A stretch of DNA of 64,000 bases from Candidimonas nitroreducens (GTDB lineage: Bacteria > Pseudomonadota > Gammaproteobacteria > Burkholderiales > Burkholderiaceae_B). Each line of letters starts with the position of its first letter. The stretch's first letter is position 1. The position numbers and the translations under genes were made by a program. Below the pieces are notes generated by a model that searched no databases, had not been told where the DNA came from, and saw only the letters and a program-made list of their open reading frames with translations. Location of the stretch: contig NZ_NJIH01000007.1 of the NCBI RefSeq assembly GCF_002209565.1, positions 351,186 through 415,185 on the forward strand, read 5' to 3'. Below, piece by piece: positions 45,242 through 55,305 of the stretch.

Positions 45242-46660
45242 TCAATAACGGTAGTGATCGGGCTTGTAGGGGCCGGTCACCGGCACATTAATATACTCGG
45301 CCTGCTCGCTGCTGAGCTCGGTCAGGTGCACGCCCAGCTTCTTCAGGTGCAGGCGCGCCACCTTCTCGTCGAGGTGCTTGGGCAGCACATATACCTTGCC
45401 GGACTCGTAGGCTTCGCCGCGCGTGTACAGTTCGATCTGGGCGATGGTCTGGTTGGTGAACGAAGCCGACATCACGAACGAGGGGTGGCCGGTGGCGCAG
45501 CCCAGGTTCACCAGGCGGCCCTTGGCCAGCAGGATGATGCGGCGGCCAGACGGGAAGATCACGTGGTCGACCTGGGGCTTGATTTCTTCCCACTGCAGGT
45601 CTTCGATCGAGGCCACGTCGATCTCGTTGTCGAAGTGGCCGATATTGCAGACGATGGCCTGGTCTTTCATGCGCTCCATGTGCTGGCGGCCGATGACATG
45701 GTAATTGCCGGTGGCGGTGACGAAGATGTCGGCCTGGGCCGCCGCTTCTTCCATGGTGACGACGCGATAGCCTTCCATGGACGCCTGCAGGGCGCAGATC
45801 GGGTCGATCTCGGTCACCCACACCTGGGCGCGCAGCGCCGCCAGGGCCTGGGCGCAGCCCTTGCCCACGTCGCCGAAGCCGCAGACCACGGCGATCTTGC
45901 CCGCCACCATGACGTCGGTGGCGCGCTTGATGCCGTCGACCAGCGATTCGCGGCAGCCGTACAGATTGTCGAACTTGGACTTGGTGACCGAGTCGTTGAC
46001 GTTGATGGCGGGGAAGGCCAGCTCGCCCTTGCGCGACATCTGGTACAGGCGGTGCACGCCGGTGGTGGTTTCTTCGGTGACGCCCTTGATCTGCGCCAGG
46101 CGCGCGGAATACCACTTGGGATCGGCAGCCAGCTTCTGGCGGATGGCGGCGAACAGCACGCGCTCTTCCTCGCTGCCCGGGTTGTCGAGCAGCGCCAGAT
46201 TGGCCTCGGCGCGGGCGCCCATGTGCAGCAGCAGCGTGGCGTCGCCGCCGTCATCCAGGATCATGTTGGCATGCTGACCGGCGGGCCATTCGAAAATGCG
46301 GTGCGTGTACTGCCAGTAGTCTTCCAGGCTTTCGCCCTTGACGGCAAACACGGGCGTGCCGCCGGCGGCGATGGCCGCGGCCGCGTGATCCTGGGTGGAA
46401 AAGATATTGCACGAAGCCCAGCGCACCTCGGCACCCAATGCCTTCAAGGTTTCGATCAGCACGGCCGTCTGGATGGTCATGTGCAGGCTGCCGGCAATGC
46501 GCGCGCCCTTCAGGGGCTGGCTGGCGGCATATTCTTCGCGCGTGGCCATCAGGCCCGGCATTTCGGTTTCGGCAATGGCGATTTCACGGCGGCCCCAGCC
46601 GGCCAGGCCGATGTCGGCGACGACGTAATCGGAAAGTGCAGTTTCAGCGACAGTGTTCAT
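45242..46660 (-). CDS. ahcY: S-adenosylhomocysteine hydrolase
   Basis: 472 residues. Splits SAH into homocysteine and adenosine, relieving product inhibition of methyltransferases. Seen: [20 protein letters not shown] near residue 34, [20 protein letters not shown] near 225, the NAD loop [20 protein letters not shown] near 255, and the C-terminal KPDHYRY. ATG 46660 matches the conserved N-terminus. An SAH riboswitch lies about 80 bases upstream, so expression should rise with SAH. Confidence 0.97.
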   Translation of the reverse strand: MNTVAETALSDYVVADIGLAGWGRREIAIAETEMPGLMATREEYAASQPLKGARIAGSLHMTIQTAVLIETLKALGAEVRWASCNIFSTQDHAAAAIAAGGTPVFAVKGESLEDYWQYTHRIFEWPAGQHANMILDDGGDATLLLHMGARAEANLALLDNPGSEEERVLFAAIRQKLAADPKWYSARLAQIKGVTEETTTGVHRLYQMSRKGELAFPAINVNDSVTKSKFDNLYGCRESLVDGIKRATDVMVAGKIAVVCGFGDVGKGCAQALAALRAQVWVTEIDPICALQASMEGYRVVTMEEAAAQADIFVTATGNYHVIGRQHMERMKDQAIVCNIGHFDNEIDVASIEDLQWEEIKPQVDHVIFPSGRRIILLAKGRLVNLGCATGHPSFVMSASFTNQTIAQIELYTRGEAYESGKVYVLPKHLDEKVARLHLKKLGVHLTELSSEQAEYINVPVTGPYKPDHYRY

Positions 46661-46741
46661 GGTGATTTCCAGTAAACCCTGCGCGCCGGAGAATGGGAAC
46701 GTATCGTGGCTCACCGTTCCGCCGGCCCGGCAGGAAATGAT

Positions 46742-46832
46742 GAGCGCCGTTCAATCGAGAAACGCTTCCTGAGCCTAGCGGGTGGGCGGGCCATAGCGGC
46801 CGGCGCGCTACCCGTCGCAGCGCTCCTCAGGA
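46742..46832 (-). promoter_or_regulatory. ahcY: SAH riboswitch (ahcY element)
   Basis: On the minus strand the leader reads CCTGAGGAGCGCTGCGAC, a variable GC-rich hairpin, then GCTAGGCTCAGG and finally GAACGGCGCTC. These are the conserved blocks of the SAH aptamer: the outer CCTGAG/CTCAGG helix, the GAGGAGCGCTGCRAC core, and the GCGCTC that forms the pseudoknot with GAGCGC. SAH binding turns on ahcY in known examples. Confidence 0.88.
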
Positions 46833-46863
46833 AAACGGTGATTGTAACGCAGTCGGTGCGGCC

Positions 46864-47103
46864 CTAGCCGCGGCGCGGGTAGCCTTGCGCGCGGATGCGC
46901 ACCCACACGGCGCGCTTTTCCTCATCGGACAGGAAGACCCAGTTGGCGACTTCCATGGCGGTGCGTCCGCAGCCGCGGCAGACCTCGTCGTACAGCGTGG
47001 AGCACACCGCGATGCAGGGCGAGTCGCTGGGCGCGAGACTGTGCGCATCGTCGCCGTGGCGGCCGCCGGCGTCGCAGCCCCGGGTATCGCGGTCGTCGCT
47101 CAT
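46864..47103 (-). CDS. DUF1289 family small zinc-ribbon-like protein
   Basis: 79 residues. Seen: SPCIAVCSTLYDEVCRGCGR (four Cys, likely a metal site) and EVANWVFLSDEEKRAVW, the DUF1289 signature. The N-terminal 20 residues are unconserved in look. It lies between metK and the riboswitch of ahcY on the same strand. Function unknown. Confidence 0.8.
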   Translation of the reverse strand: MSDDRDTRGCDAGGRHGDDAHSLAPSDSPCIAVCSTLYDEVCRGCGRTAMEVANWVFLSDEEKRAVWVRIRAQGYPRRG

Positions 47104-47173
47104 GCGCCCGTGCTCCGCCCACGCACACGGCGCCCCCGAGGGGGCCGCGTGCACGGGGTGCAGGCACCGCGCA

Positions 47174-48349
47174 TCATACCGCCAGCTTGATCGCCTGGCG
47201 CAGCGCCTGGGCCTTGTCGGTGGCTTCCCAGCTGAACTCGGGCTCGGAGCGGCCGAAGTGGCCGTAGGCGGCGGTCTTGGCGTAGATGGGGCGCAGCAGG
47301 TCGAGCATTTCGATGATGCCGCGCGGACGCAGGTCGAAGTGCTCGCGCACCAGACGGGCGATTTGCTCGTCGGGGATGATGCCCGTGCCTTCGGTGTAGA
47401 CCGTGATGTTGATGGGCTCGGCCACGCCGATGGCATAGCTGACCTGCACCTGGCACTGGCGCGCCAGCCCGGCCGCCACCACGTTCTTGGCCACGTAGCG
47501 CGCGGCGTAGGCGGCCGAACGGTCGACCTTGGAGGGGTCTTTGCCCGAGAACGCGCCGCCGCCGTGCGGGCAGGCGCCGCCGTAGGTGTCGACGATGATC
47601 TTGCGGCCGGTCAGGCCGCAATCGCCCTGCGGGCCGCCGATCACGAACACGCCGGTGGGGTTCACCAGGTATTTGGTCTGGGCCGTGAGCAGGCCGTCGG
47701 GGAAGCTGGGCTTGATGATCTCTTCGATCACGGCTTCCTTGATGGTTTCCTGCGAGACGTCGGGTGCATGCTGCGTGGACAGCACCACGGTGTCGACCTC
47801 GGCGGGCTTGCCGTTGACGTAGCGGAAGGTAACCTGCGACTTGGCGTCGGGCCGCAGCCAGGGCAGGCGGCCGTCTTTGCGCAGCTCGCTCTGGCGCTGC
47901 ACCAGGCGGTGCGCGTACCAGATGGGAGCGGGCATCAGGTCTGGGGTTTCGTCGCAGGCGTAGCCGAACATCAGGCCCTGGTCGCCGGCGCCCTGGTTGA
48001 GCAGTTCTTCGGGGCTGCGGTCGACGCCCTGGGCGATGTCGGGCGACTGCTTGTCGTAGGCCACCAGCACCGCGCAGCCCTTGTAGTCGATGCCGAAATC
48101 GGTGTTGTCGTAGCCGATGCGCTTGATGGTCTCGCGCGCCACCTGGATGTAGTCGACGTTGGCGGTGGTGGTGATTTCACCGGCAAGCACGACCAGGCCG
48201 GTGTTGCACAGCGTTTCGGCGGCAACCCGGGCTTTCGGGTCTTGTTCGAAGATGGCGTCGAGGATGGAATCGGAGATCTGGTCGGCGACCTTGTCGGGAT
48301 GGCCTTCGGAAACCGATTCGGAAGTGAAGAGGAAATCTGTATTTGCCAC
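47174..48349 (-). CDS. metK: S-adenosylmethionine synthase
   Basis: 391 residues. Makes SAM from methionine and ATP. Seen: [20 protein letters not shown] at the N-terminus, [19 protein letters not shown] near residue 118, [20 protein letters not shown] near 247 and [20 protein letters not shown]. The start is GTG 48349, with AGGAA about ten bases ahead; an upstream ATG in the open frame would add 46 non-conserved residues. Upstream lies a perfect dyad. Confidence 0.97.
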   Translation of the reverse strand: MANTDFLFTSESVSEGHPDKVADQISDSILDAIFEQDPKARVAAETLCNTGLVVLAGEITTTANVDYIQVARETIKRIGYDNTDFGIDYKGCAVLVAYDKQSPDIAQGVDRSPEELLNQGAGDQGLMFGYACDETPDLMPAPIWYAHRLVQRQSELRKDGRLPWLRPDAKSQVTFRYVNGKPAEVDTVVLSTQHAPDVSQETIKEAVIEEIIKPSFPDGLLTAQTKYLVNPTGVFVIGGPQGDCGLTGRKIIVDTYGGACPHGGGAFSGKDPSKVDRSAAYAARYVAKNVVAAGLARQCQVQVSYAIGVAEPINITVYTEGTGIIPDEQIARLVREHFDLRPRGIIEMLDLLRPIYAKTAAYGHFGRSEPEFSWEATDKAQALRQAIKLAV

Positions 48350-48452
48350 GTCTATGCGTTCCTGTGGAAGGCTGCAGGACAGCCCTGAGGTTGAACGGAA
48401 TGCGTTGCACCTCGGATAGCGTATAGCATGGGAAACGGGGCGCGACGCTTTA

Positions 48453-48468
48453 GCGGTATTTATACCGC
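48453..48468. promoter_or_regulatory. metK: Perfect dyad upstream of metK
   Basis: GCGGTAT-TT-ATACCGC, 7-bp arms, lies about 100 bases upstream of the metK start in the divergent gap to the acyltransferase genes. It looks like a repressor site; the protein that binds it is not known from this window. Confidence 0.5.
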
Positions 48469-48592
48469 AGCGGCACGCCGCCACGGCCATCGCCCCGCAA
48501 GTTGTCGGTTAACTCGGCGATCCATGCCATTTTAAGCGAAAATACGGCTCGACGTATCTTTCCATTGATTTCAAAAGGGTTATTGCCGTTAC

Positions 48593-49450
48593 ATGCTGCT
48601 GTTTGCGCTACGCCTGCTGGCTGCCCTGCCGCTACCCGTGCTGCACTGCCTGGGCCGCCTGGCGGGCCGGCTGGTCTACGCCATGCCGGGCCGCTATCGC
48701 CGCCGGCTGCGGGCCAACGCCGCGCAGGCGGGCTACCCGCAGCCGGCCTTCGCGCGCCGCGCGGCGGCCGAGACCGGCGCCATGATCATGGAAATGCCCA
48801 AGGTCTGGCTGCGCCCGCGGCAATGCGCGCAGCGCATCGTCGCCGACGACGCGGTGGTGCAGGCCGCCGTGGCCGAGGGCCGCGGTGTGCTGTACCTGAC
48901 CCCGCACCTGGGCTGCTTCGAGATCACCGCGCGCCACGTCATGCGCTACGGCCCGATCACGGTCATGTTCCGTCCGCCGCGCGCCGCCTTCCTGGCCCCG
49001 GCCATGGAGGCCGTGCGCAATCTGTCGGGCCTGCGCGCCGTGCCCGCCACCATGCAGGGGGTGCGCGAGTTCGTGCGCGCCCTGCGCCGCGGCGAATCGG
49101 TGGGCCTGCTGCCCGACCAGGCGCCGGGCAGCGGCGAGGGCGTCTGGGCACCGTTTTTCGGCAGGCCCGCCTACACCATGACGCTGGCCGGCAAGCTCGC
49201 CACGCAGACCGGCGTGCCAGTGATACTGGGCGCAGCAGAGCGCCTGCCGCGCGGCCGCGGCTGGCGCATCCACTGCCTGCGCCTGCCCGAGCCGCTGCCG
49301 GCCGACGCGGCGGCGCAGGCGGCGCTGTTGAATCACCACATGGAGGCCCTGATCCGGCGCTTTCCGCAGCAATACCTGTGGAGCTACAACCGCTACAAGG
49401 TGCCCAAGGGCGCGCCGCCTCCCCCCGAACCGGAATCACAAGAAGCATGA
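48593..49450 (+). CDS. Lipid A acyltransferase, LpxL/HtrB family (first of two)
   Basis: 285 residues. Inner-membrane late acyltransferase adding a secondary fatty acid to lipid A. Seen: N-terminal hydrophobic LLFALRLLAALPLPVLHCLG, the catalytic HX4E motif LTPHLGCFEIT near residue 102, and FRPPRAAFLAP near 125. LLPDQAPGSGEGVWAPFFG near 180 is the conserved acceptor region. The stop overlaps the second copy's start by four bases. Divergent from metK, as in Bordetella-type genomes. Confidence 0.9.
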   Translation: MLLFALRLLAALPLPVLHCLGRLAGRLVYAMPGRYRRRLRANAAQAGYPQPAFARRAAAETGAMIMEMPKVWLRPRQCAQRIVADDAVVQAAVAEGRGVLYLTPHLGCFEITARHVMRYGPITVMFRPPRAAFLAPAMEAVRNLSGLRAVPATMQGVREFVRALRRGESVGLLPDQAPGSGEGVWAPFFGRPAYTMTLAGKLATQTGVPVILGAAERLPRGRGWRIHCLRLPEPLPADAAAQAALLNHHMEALIRRFPQQYLWSYNRYKVPKGAPPPPEPESQEA

Positions 49451-50340
49451 GTTCGATCAAGCTGCGCCTGCTGCGGGCGGTCTTTACCCATTTCGGCCAC
49501 TGCGGCACCGCCAGCCGGCTGCGCTGGGGCCGCGCCCTGGGCTGGCTGGCCCCGCGCCTGCTGAAGTCGCGCGCGCACGTCGTGCGCACCAATCTGCGGC
49601 TGTGCTTTCCCGAACACAGCGAGGACGAGCGCGAGGCCTGGCTGCGGCGGCACTTCCGGCTGCTGGCGCAATCCGTAGTCGACCGCGGCCTGCTGTGGTT
49701 CGGCAGCGTCGAAGACATCACCGCCGCCATCGACATCCGCGGACTGGAACACCTGGAACGCCTGCTGGCCGCCAAGCGGCCCATCCTGATGCTGGCGCCG
49801 CACTTCATCGCCCTGGACGCGGCCGCCACGCGCCTGACGGAATTCCTCGAACGCGCGGCCACGCTGTACACACCGCAAAGCGACCCGGACGTGGATCGCA
49901 TAGTGCGCGACGGCCGGGCCCGCTTCAACGACGTACGGCTGCTCAGCCGCCGCGACGGCGTGCGCGGCCTGATCCGCCAGTTGCGCCAGGGCGTGCCCAT
50001 CTATTACCTGCCCGACATGGACTTCGGCCGCCAGGGCGCGATATTCGTGCCCTTCTTCGGCATACCCGCCGCCACCATACCGGCCACCGCCCAGATCGCC
50101 CGCGCCTGGGACGCCGCGGTGGTGCCCATCGTCAGCCGGCTGGACGAAGCCAGCGGGCGCTACAGCGTGGACGTGCTGGCGCCGCTGGACGACTTCCCGG
50201 GCGACGACGACCCGCAGCAGGCCACGCGGCGCATCAACGAGCTGCTGGAGCAATGGGTGCGGAGCGATCCCGCGCAGTATTACTGGGTGCACCGGCGCTT
50301 CAAGACCCGGCCGCAGCAAAGCGACAAGAAATTCTATTGA
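49447..50340 (+). CDS. Lipid A acyltransferase, LpxL/HtrB family (second of two)
   Basis: 297 residues, same family, clearly diverged from the first. Seen: VRTNLRLCFPEHSEDEREAW near residue 42, the catalytic HX4D in LAPHFIALDAAATRL near 117, and YYLPDMDFGRQGAIFVPFFG near 187. The use of Asp in place of Glu in the motif is normal for this branch. ATG 49447 gives the four-base overlap; the frame also runs open far upstream through the first gene. The pair probably adds two different acyl chains. Confidence 0.9.
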   Translation: MSSIKLRLLRAVFTHFGHCGTASRLRWGRALGWLAPRLLKSRAHVVRTNLRLCFPEHSEDEREAWLRRHFRLLAQSVVDRGLLWFGSVEDITAAIDIRGLEHLERLLAAKRPILMLAPHFIALDAAATRLTEFLERAATLYTPQSDPDVDRIVRDGRARFNDVRLLSRRDGVRGLIRQLRQGVPIYYLPDMDFGRQGAIFVPFFGIPAATIPATAQIARAWDAAVVPIVSRLDEASGRYSVDVLAPLDDFPGDDDPQQATRRINELLEQWVRSDPAQYYWVHRRFKTRPQQSDKKFY

Positions 50341-50443
50341 CTTGCGAATTGCCGCGCCGGCGGCGCCAGCCACCTTGCAGCAGCCTGTGCCGCAGCGGGC
50401 CACAGGGGGCTATGGGGCTCCGAATTAAGCGATAATCGCGGAC

Positions 50444-51337
50444 ATGATCTGGAATTTCACGAAAATGCAGGGCGCCGGCAACGACTTCGTCGTACTCGAC
50501 GGCGTGCGCCAGCACATCGAAATGACGCCCGAACGCGCCCGCGCGCTGGGCGACCGCCATTTCGGCATAGGCGCCGACCAGATCCTGCTGGTCGAGGCCC
50601 CCAGCCACCCCGAAGCCGATTTCCGCTACCGCATCTTCAATTGCGACGGCAGCGAGGTCGAGCACTGCGGCAACGGCGCGCGCTGCTTCGTGCGCTTCGT
50701 GCACGAGCAGCGGCTGTCCGGACGCAATCCCCTGAGGGCCGAGATCGCCACCGGCCTGCTGGTGCTCGACCAGGGCGCAGACGGCGAGGTGCGGGTGGAC
50801 ATGGGCCAGACCCGCTTCGAACCCGAGGCGCTGCCCTTCGACACGCAAGGCCTGGCTTCGCGCCCCTGCCACGACGACACGCTGTGGACGCTGCCCCTGG
50901 CCGACGGATCCAGCCCCGAGCTTTCCCTGGTCGCCATCTCCAATCCGCACGCGGTGCAGGTGGTCGACGACGTCGACGCCGCGCCGGTGGCCACGCAGGG
51001 CCCGCTGATCGAATCCCATCCGCGCTTCGCGCAGCGCGTCAACGCCGGCTACATGCAGGTGCTGAACCGCAACGAGATCAGGCTGCGCGTCTATGAGCGC
51101 GGCGCCGGCGAGACGCTGGCCTGCGGCACCGGCGCCTGCGCCGCGGTGGCCGCCGGCATCCGCCGCGGCCTGCTCGACAGCCCGGTACGGATCCATGCCC
51201 GCGGCGGCCTGCTGACCGTGGCCTGGGACGGCCGGCACCTGCGCATGCAGGGCCCTGCCGTCACCGTATTCCAGGGCCAAGTCGACATCGACGCCCTGAC
51301 CGCCTCATTCAACTCCAAGGAGCCCGCCCAACCATGA
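50444..51337 (+). CDS. dapF: Diaminopimelate epimerase
   Basis: 297 residues. Converts LL- to meso-diaminopimelate for lysine and peptidoglycan. Seen: [16 protein letters not shown] at the N-terminus, first catalytic Cys in [12 protein letters not shown] near residue 76, second in [13 protein letters not shown] near 227. Starts the run dapF-DUF484-xerC; its stop overlaps the next gene by four bases. Confidence 0.96.
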   Translation: MIWNFTKMQGAGNDFVVLDGVRQHIEMTPERARALGDRHFGIGADQILLVEAPSHPEADFRYRIFNCDGSEVEHCGNGARCFVRFVHEQRLSGRNPLRAEIATGLLVLDQGADGEVRVDMGQTRFEPEALPFDTQGLASRPCHDDTLWTLPLADGSSPELSLVAISNPHAVQVVDDVDAAPVATQGPLIESHPRFAQRVNAGYMQVLNRNEIRLRVYERGAGETLACGTGACAAVAAGIRRGLLDSPVRIHARGGLLTVAWDGRHLRMQGPAVTVFQGQVDIDALTASFNSKEPAQP

Positions 51338-52002
51338 ACACCGACAGCATTTCCGCGGCAGATATCGCCCTGTTCCTGCAAGAGAACCCCGATTTCCTGC
51401 AGGAACATGCCGATGTGTTCGCCGGCCTGCGCGTGCCCCACCCCCACGAGGCGCGCGCCATTTCGCTGGGCGAGCGGCAGATCCTGACCTTGCGCAACAA
51501 GGCCAAAGACCTGGAATGGAGGCTGTCCACCCTGGTGCACAACGCGGCGGCCAACGAAAAAATCAGCAAGTCGCTGCACGCCTGGTGCGCACGCATGCTG
51601 GCCGAGCGCGACGCGGCGCTGCTGCCCAGCCATGTGGTGCAGAGCCTGGGCAGCCTGTTCGAACTGCCCGGCATCGCCCTGCGCCTGTGGGACGTGCCCG
51701 GCCTGGGCGAAGGCGACTACACCCAAGGGGTCGACAATCTGGTCAAAGATTTCGCCGCCGCACTGGCCCAGCCCTATTGCGGCCCGCTGCGCGGCCAGCA
51801 GGTGGCATCCTGGCTGGCTGCGCCACCCGCCTCGCTGGCCATCGTGGCGCTGCGCGCGCCCGGGTCGCAGACGCCCTTCGGACTGCTGGTGCTGGGCTCG
51901 GACGACGCCCACCGCTTCACCGAGGACATGGGCACGGCCTTCCTGGATACGCTCGGCGAACTGGCCGGCGCGGCGCTTAGCCGCCTGCGCGCCGCGGCCT
52001 GA
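51334..52002 (+). CDS. DUF484 family protein (GAF-like)
   Basis: 222 residues. Seen: [20 protein letters not shown] near residue 9, the typical DUF484 opening, then a probable coiled coil around [20 protein letters not shown] and a GAF-like C-terminal half. Function unknown, but the gene sits between dapF and xerC in many proteobacteria. ATGA overlap with dapF shows coupling. Confidence 0.88.
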   Translation: MNTDSISAADIALFLQENPDFLQEHADVFAGLRVPHPHEARAISLGERQILTLRNKAKDLEWRLSTLVHNAAANEKISKSLHAWCARMLAERDAALLPSHVVQSLGSLFELPGIALRLWDVPGLGEGDYTQGVDNLVKDFAAALAQPYCGPLRGQQVASWLAAPPASLAIVALRAPGSQTPFGLLVLGSDDAHRFTEDMGTAFLDTLGELAGAALSRLRAAA

Positions 52003-52165
52003 CATATGCCGTCCTGCCTGGTGCACCGTTTGCGTACTGTTCGGCCCATATTCCAGCATAGGGGTCGAGCACGGCAGAAGGGCTGACCAAGCACGACACC
52101 GACCCAGGCACCCGACAAGACGCCAACCCAGACACCAGCCCAAGCGCCCGCCAGAGCCAGCCGCC

Positions 52166-53167
52166 ATGCCGCAAACCCGCCCGCACTCCGCCAAGACGCC
52201 AGCGCGCGGCGACGCCGCGGCGCTGCCCGCTTCCATGGAACAATGGCTGCAGCACCTGCAGGCCAACCGCCGCTATTCCGCCCATACGGTCGCGGGCTAC
52301 CGCCGCGACCTGCGCCTGCTGCTGGACTGCCAGCCCGCCACCCCCCTGGAACGCATGGGCGAAAGCCACATCCGCAGCTCGATCGCCAGGCTGCACGCAC
52401 AGGGACTGAAACCGCGCAGCCTGGCGCGCGCGCTGGCGGCCTGGCGCGGCTTCTATCAATGGTGGGCGCCGCAGGCCGGCCTGGGCGGCAACCCGGCCGC
52501 AGGCGTGCGCGCACCCAAAATTGCTCGCAGCCTGCCCAAGGCCCTGTCGGTCGAACAGGCCCAGGTGCTGCTGGATCATCCCGGCCTGCCCGCCGCCGAC
52601 ACCCCAGTGCAATGCCGCGACCAGGCCATGTTCGAAATCCTTTATTCCAGCGGCCTGCGCCTGGCCGAGCTGGTCGGCCTGGACTGGCGCTATACGCGCG
52701 AAGGCGGCTACGAGTCACAGAGCTGGATCCAGCTCGACGAAAAAGAGGCCGTGGTCAAGGGCAAGGGCGGCAAGACCCGCAGCGTGCCGCTGGGCGGCAA
52801 GGCGGTCGTTGCAATACGCCGCTGGCTGGAAGTGCGCGCGCAACTGGCGCAGGCTGAGGGCGCGTCCAGCGCCGACGCCGCGGCGCTGTTCGTGGGCACG
52901 CGCGGCCGGCGCATTGCGCCGCGGGTGGTGCAGCTGCAGCTCGACAAGCTCGCTCTGCGGGCCGGGCTGCCGGTGCACGTGCATCCGCACATACTGCGCC
53001 ACAGCTTCGCCAGCCACATGCTGCAATCGGCGCAAGACCTGCGCGCCGTGCAGGACATGCTGGGGCACGCGAACATTTCCACGACGCAGATCTATACCCG
53101 CCTGGACTACCAGCACCTGGCCAAGGTGTACGACCAGGCGCACCCGCGCGCCACGCGCAAGCGCTGA
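52166..53167 (+). CDS. xerC: Tyrosine recombinase XerC
   Basis: 333 residues. With XerD resolves chromosome dimers at dif. Seen: N-terminal SAM-like domain (WLQHLQANRRYSAHTVAGYR), then catalytic Arg in SSGLRLAELVGLDW near residue 164, Lys in KGKGGKTRSVPLG, HxxR in HILRHSFASHML near 277, His in LGHANIST and Tyr in TQIYTRLDY near 312. ATG 52166 is the first Met before the conserved domain; the frame is open upstream through DUF484. A chromosomal Xer, not a phage integrase, given its neighbours. Confidence 0.92.
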   Translation: MPQTRPHSAKTPARGDAAALPASMEQWLQHLQANRRYSAHTVAGYRRDLRLLLDCQPATPLERMGESHIRSSIARLHAQGLKPRSLARALAAWRGFYQWWAPQAGLGGNPAAGVRAPKIARSLPKALSVEQAQVLLDHPGLPAADTPVQCRDQAMFEILYSSGLRLAELVGLDWRYTREGGYESQSWIQLDEKEAVVKGKGGKTRSVPLGGKAVVAIRRWLEVRAQLAQAEGASSADAAALFVGTRGRRIAPRVVQLQLDKLALRAGLPVHVHPHILRHSFASHMLQSAQDLRAVQDMLGHANISTTQIYTRLDYQHLAKVYDQAHPRATRKR

Positions 53168-53203
53168 AGGCGCCGCGCCGCCCTTTCCGAGCGCGAATCC
53201 GTA

Positions 53204-54226
53204 TCAATGCTGCTTCGGATCCAGGGCGTAGATCAGCTTGCCGGCATTCCATTCGAACATGCCGAGATAGGTGCCGGCGGGCTGATCCGGCGCGGCCAGC
53301 GCGTCCGAATACAGCTCGCCGCCCATCTTGGCGCCGGTTTCCCGCGCGATCTGCTGGATCAGCTTCGGGTTGGTGACGTTCTCGAGAAACACCGCGGGCA
53401 CGTGCTGCTTCTTGATCTGGTCTATGAGCCTGGCCATTTCCTTGGCTGAGGGTTCGGCCTCGTTGGAAATACCGGTGGCCGCAATGAACTGCACGCCGTA
53501 GGCCAGCCCGAAATAGCCGAAGGCGTCGTGCGAGGTCACGACCTTGCGCCGCGCCTCGGGAATCGCGGCCAGCGCCTGCTTGAGCTTGGCATCCAGCGCC
53601 TTGATCTGGGCGATGTACATATTGGCGTGCGACTGATAGTCGGCCGCGTGCGCGGGGTCGGCCTTGATCAGGCCGGCGGTGATGTTCTGCACGTATATCA
53701 GGCCATTGCTCAGGCTTTGCCAAGCGTGCGGGTCGATATCGGTCGGCGCCCGCTGCCGTTCGTGGCCGTGCCTGGCATGGCGCTCTTCGGCCCGCTCCAG
53801 GGCCTGCTCGCCGGCGCTCAGGCGGCGCGGCGTGATGCCGCGCGTGGCTACCACTTCAAGACCCTTGAACCCCGAGGCCTGCACCAGGCGCGGCATCCAG
53901 GTTTCGAATCCCAGGCCGTTGACCACCAGCAGCTGCGCGTGGGCCAGGGCCTTGGAATCCTTGGGGCTGGGCTCGAAATCGTGCACGTCGCCGTTGGGCC
54001 CGACGATGGTCGTAAGGGCGATATGATCGCCGCCGATCTGCTGCACCATGTCGCCCAGCACGGAAAAGCTGGCCACGACCCGCAGCGGCGCGCCGCCCGG
54101 CGCGGGGTCGGCAGCCGCTGCCGGCACCGCGGCCGACAAGAGCATGGCCCCTGCCAGCACCGCCAGCATGCGGCCGCTGCGGCCGCGCACATCCGCGCAC
54201 ATGTCCCCTACCCATTTCCTCAACAT
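53204..54226 (-). CDS. znuA: Zinc ABC transporter substrate-binding protein
   Basis: 340 residues. Periplasmic metal receptor. Seen: signal region MLAVLAGAMLLSAAVPAAAA, first ligand His in GDVHDFEPSPKD, a short His-rich loop (RHARHGHERQ), second His in DIDPHAWQSL, third in TSHDAFGYFG near residue 230, and a late Asp/Glu region. ATG 54226 has GGAGAA at six bases; the frame extends upstream without signal-like sequence. 183 bases downstream of znuB on the same strand. Zinc, not manganese, is inferred from the nearby Zur. Confidence 0.9.
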   Translation of the reverse strand: MLRKWVGDMCADVRGRSGRMLAVLAGAMLLSAAVPAAAADPAPGGAPLRVVASFSVLGDMVQQIGGDHIALTTIVGPNGDVHDFEPSPKDSKALAHAQLLVVNGLGFETWMPRLVQASGFKGLEVVATRGITPRRLSAGEQALERAEERHARHGHERQRAPTDIDPHAWQSLSNGLIYVQNITAGLIKADPAHAADYQSHANMYIAQIKALDAKLKQALAAIPEARRKVVTSHDAFGYFGLAYGVQFIAATGISNEAEPSAKEMARLIDQIKKQHVPAVFLENVTNPKLIQQIARETGAKMGGELYSDALAAPDQPAGTYLGMFEWNAGKLIYALDPKQH

Positions 54227-54408
54227 AGACTTCTCCGTGCTGTGCAGGCGAGCCGCCCGATCAAAGATTCCACTCGAACACATAAGCGTATTGGTAATCA
54301 GGAGTATCAAGGCTGTGTGAAATATATATGCCAGTGTCAATAATATGTACATAGGCCATATGGGCTGCTGCGGCCGGCACGCGCGCCATCATGCGCATGA
54401 CGGGCGCC

Positions 54409-55305
54409 TCAGCCCACGATCTCGGCCAGGCGCCGGCGCCGCGCGCGCGCCTGGCGTGCCGCCTGCAGCAGCCCGCCGTACGGGCCCAGCGCCACCGACA
54501 GGAAATAGACCGCGCCGGCCGACAGGATAATAGCCGGAGAAGCGGGCACGTCCGCGTGGTACGAAATCAGCAAGCCGAAAAACGAAGCGGCGCTGCCGAT
54601 CAGGCCGGCCAAAACCATCTGGCGGCCGGCGCTGCGCGCCCAGAAACGCGCGGCCGTGGCCGGCAGCATCATGATGCCCACCACCATCAGGGTGCCCAGC
54701 ACCTGGAACCCCGCCACCAGCGTCAGCACCAGCAATACCAGGAACACCATGTGGCTGAGCGAACCCGCACCGCGCTGCGCGCGCAGAAAGCCCGGATCCA
54801 GGCACTCTACGACCAGCGGCCGGAAAATCACCGCCATGACCAGCAGCGTGACGCTGCTGGTGGCCGTCACCAGCAGCAGCGAGGCGTCGTCCAGCCCCAG
54901 CACGGTACCGAACAACACATGGATCAGATCCATATTGGAGCCGCGCAGCGATACCAGCAGCACGCCCAGGCCCAGCGACACCAGGTAAAAGGCCGCGAAG
55001 CTGGCGTCTTCGCGCAAGGGGGTCAGGCGCGCCACGGCGCCGGCCAGCAGGGCCACCACCAGCCCGGTCACCAGGCCGCCGATGGTCATGGCGCTGAGCG
55101 ACAGCCCGGCGGTAAGAAAGCCCACCGCCACGCCCGGCAAAATGGCATGGGCCATGGCGTCGCCCATCAGGCTCATGCGCCGCAGCACCAGGAACACGCC
55201 CAGCGGGCCCGCGGCAAAGGCCAGGGCGAAAGAACCGGCCAGCGCCCTGCCCATGAAGCCATAGTGCAGGAACGGCTCGATCAGCAGGTGGTAGAGCCAG
55301 CTCAC
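54409..55305 (-). CDS. znuB: Zinc ABC transporter permease
   Basis: 298 residues, about eight membrane segments, ABC-3 family. Seen: MGRALAGSFALAFAAGPLGV, LRRMSLMGDAMAHAILPGVA near residue 48 (the coupling region), and LGTLMVVGIMMLPATAARF. The start is GTG 55305, which overlaps the znuC stop by four bases (GTGA). Confidence 0.9.
   Translation of the reverse strand: MSWLYHLLIEPFLHYGFMGRALAGSFALAFAAGPLGVFLVLRRMSLMGDAMAHAILPGVAVGFLTAGLSLSAMTIGGLVTGLVVALLAGAVARLTPLREDASFAAFYLVSLGLGVLLVSLRGSNMDLIHVLFGTVLGLDDASLLLVTATSSVTLLVMAVIFRPLVVECLDPGFLRAQRGAGSLSHMVFLVLLVLTLVAGFQVLGTLMVVGIMMLPATAARFWARSAGRQMVLAGLIGSAASFFGLLISYHADVPASPAIILSAGAVYFLSVALGPYGGLLQAARQARARRRRLAEIVG

Noticed and set aside
45128..46675. 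515-codon plus-strand frame opposite ahcY
   Set aside because: ahcY is unmistakable on the minus strand; the plus frame has no motif.
46895..48388. 497-codon plus-strand frame opposite metK
   Set aside because: Antisense shadow of metK.
48350..48592. Possible SAM riboswitch upstream of metK
   Set aside because: None of the conserved SAM-I or SAM-II blocks could be found; only the dyad stands out.
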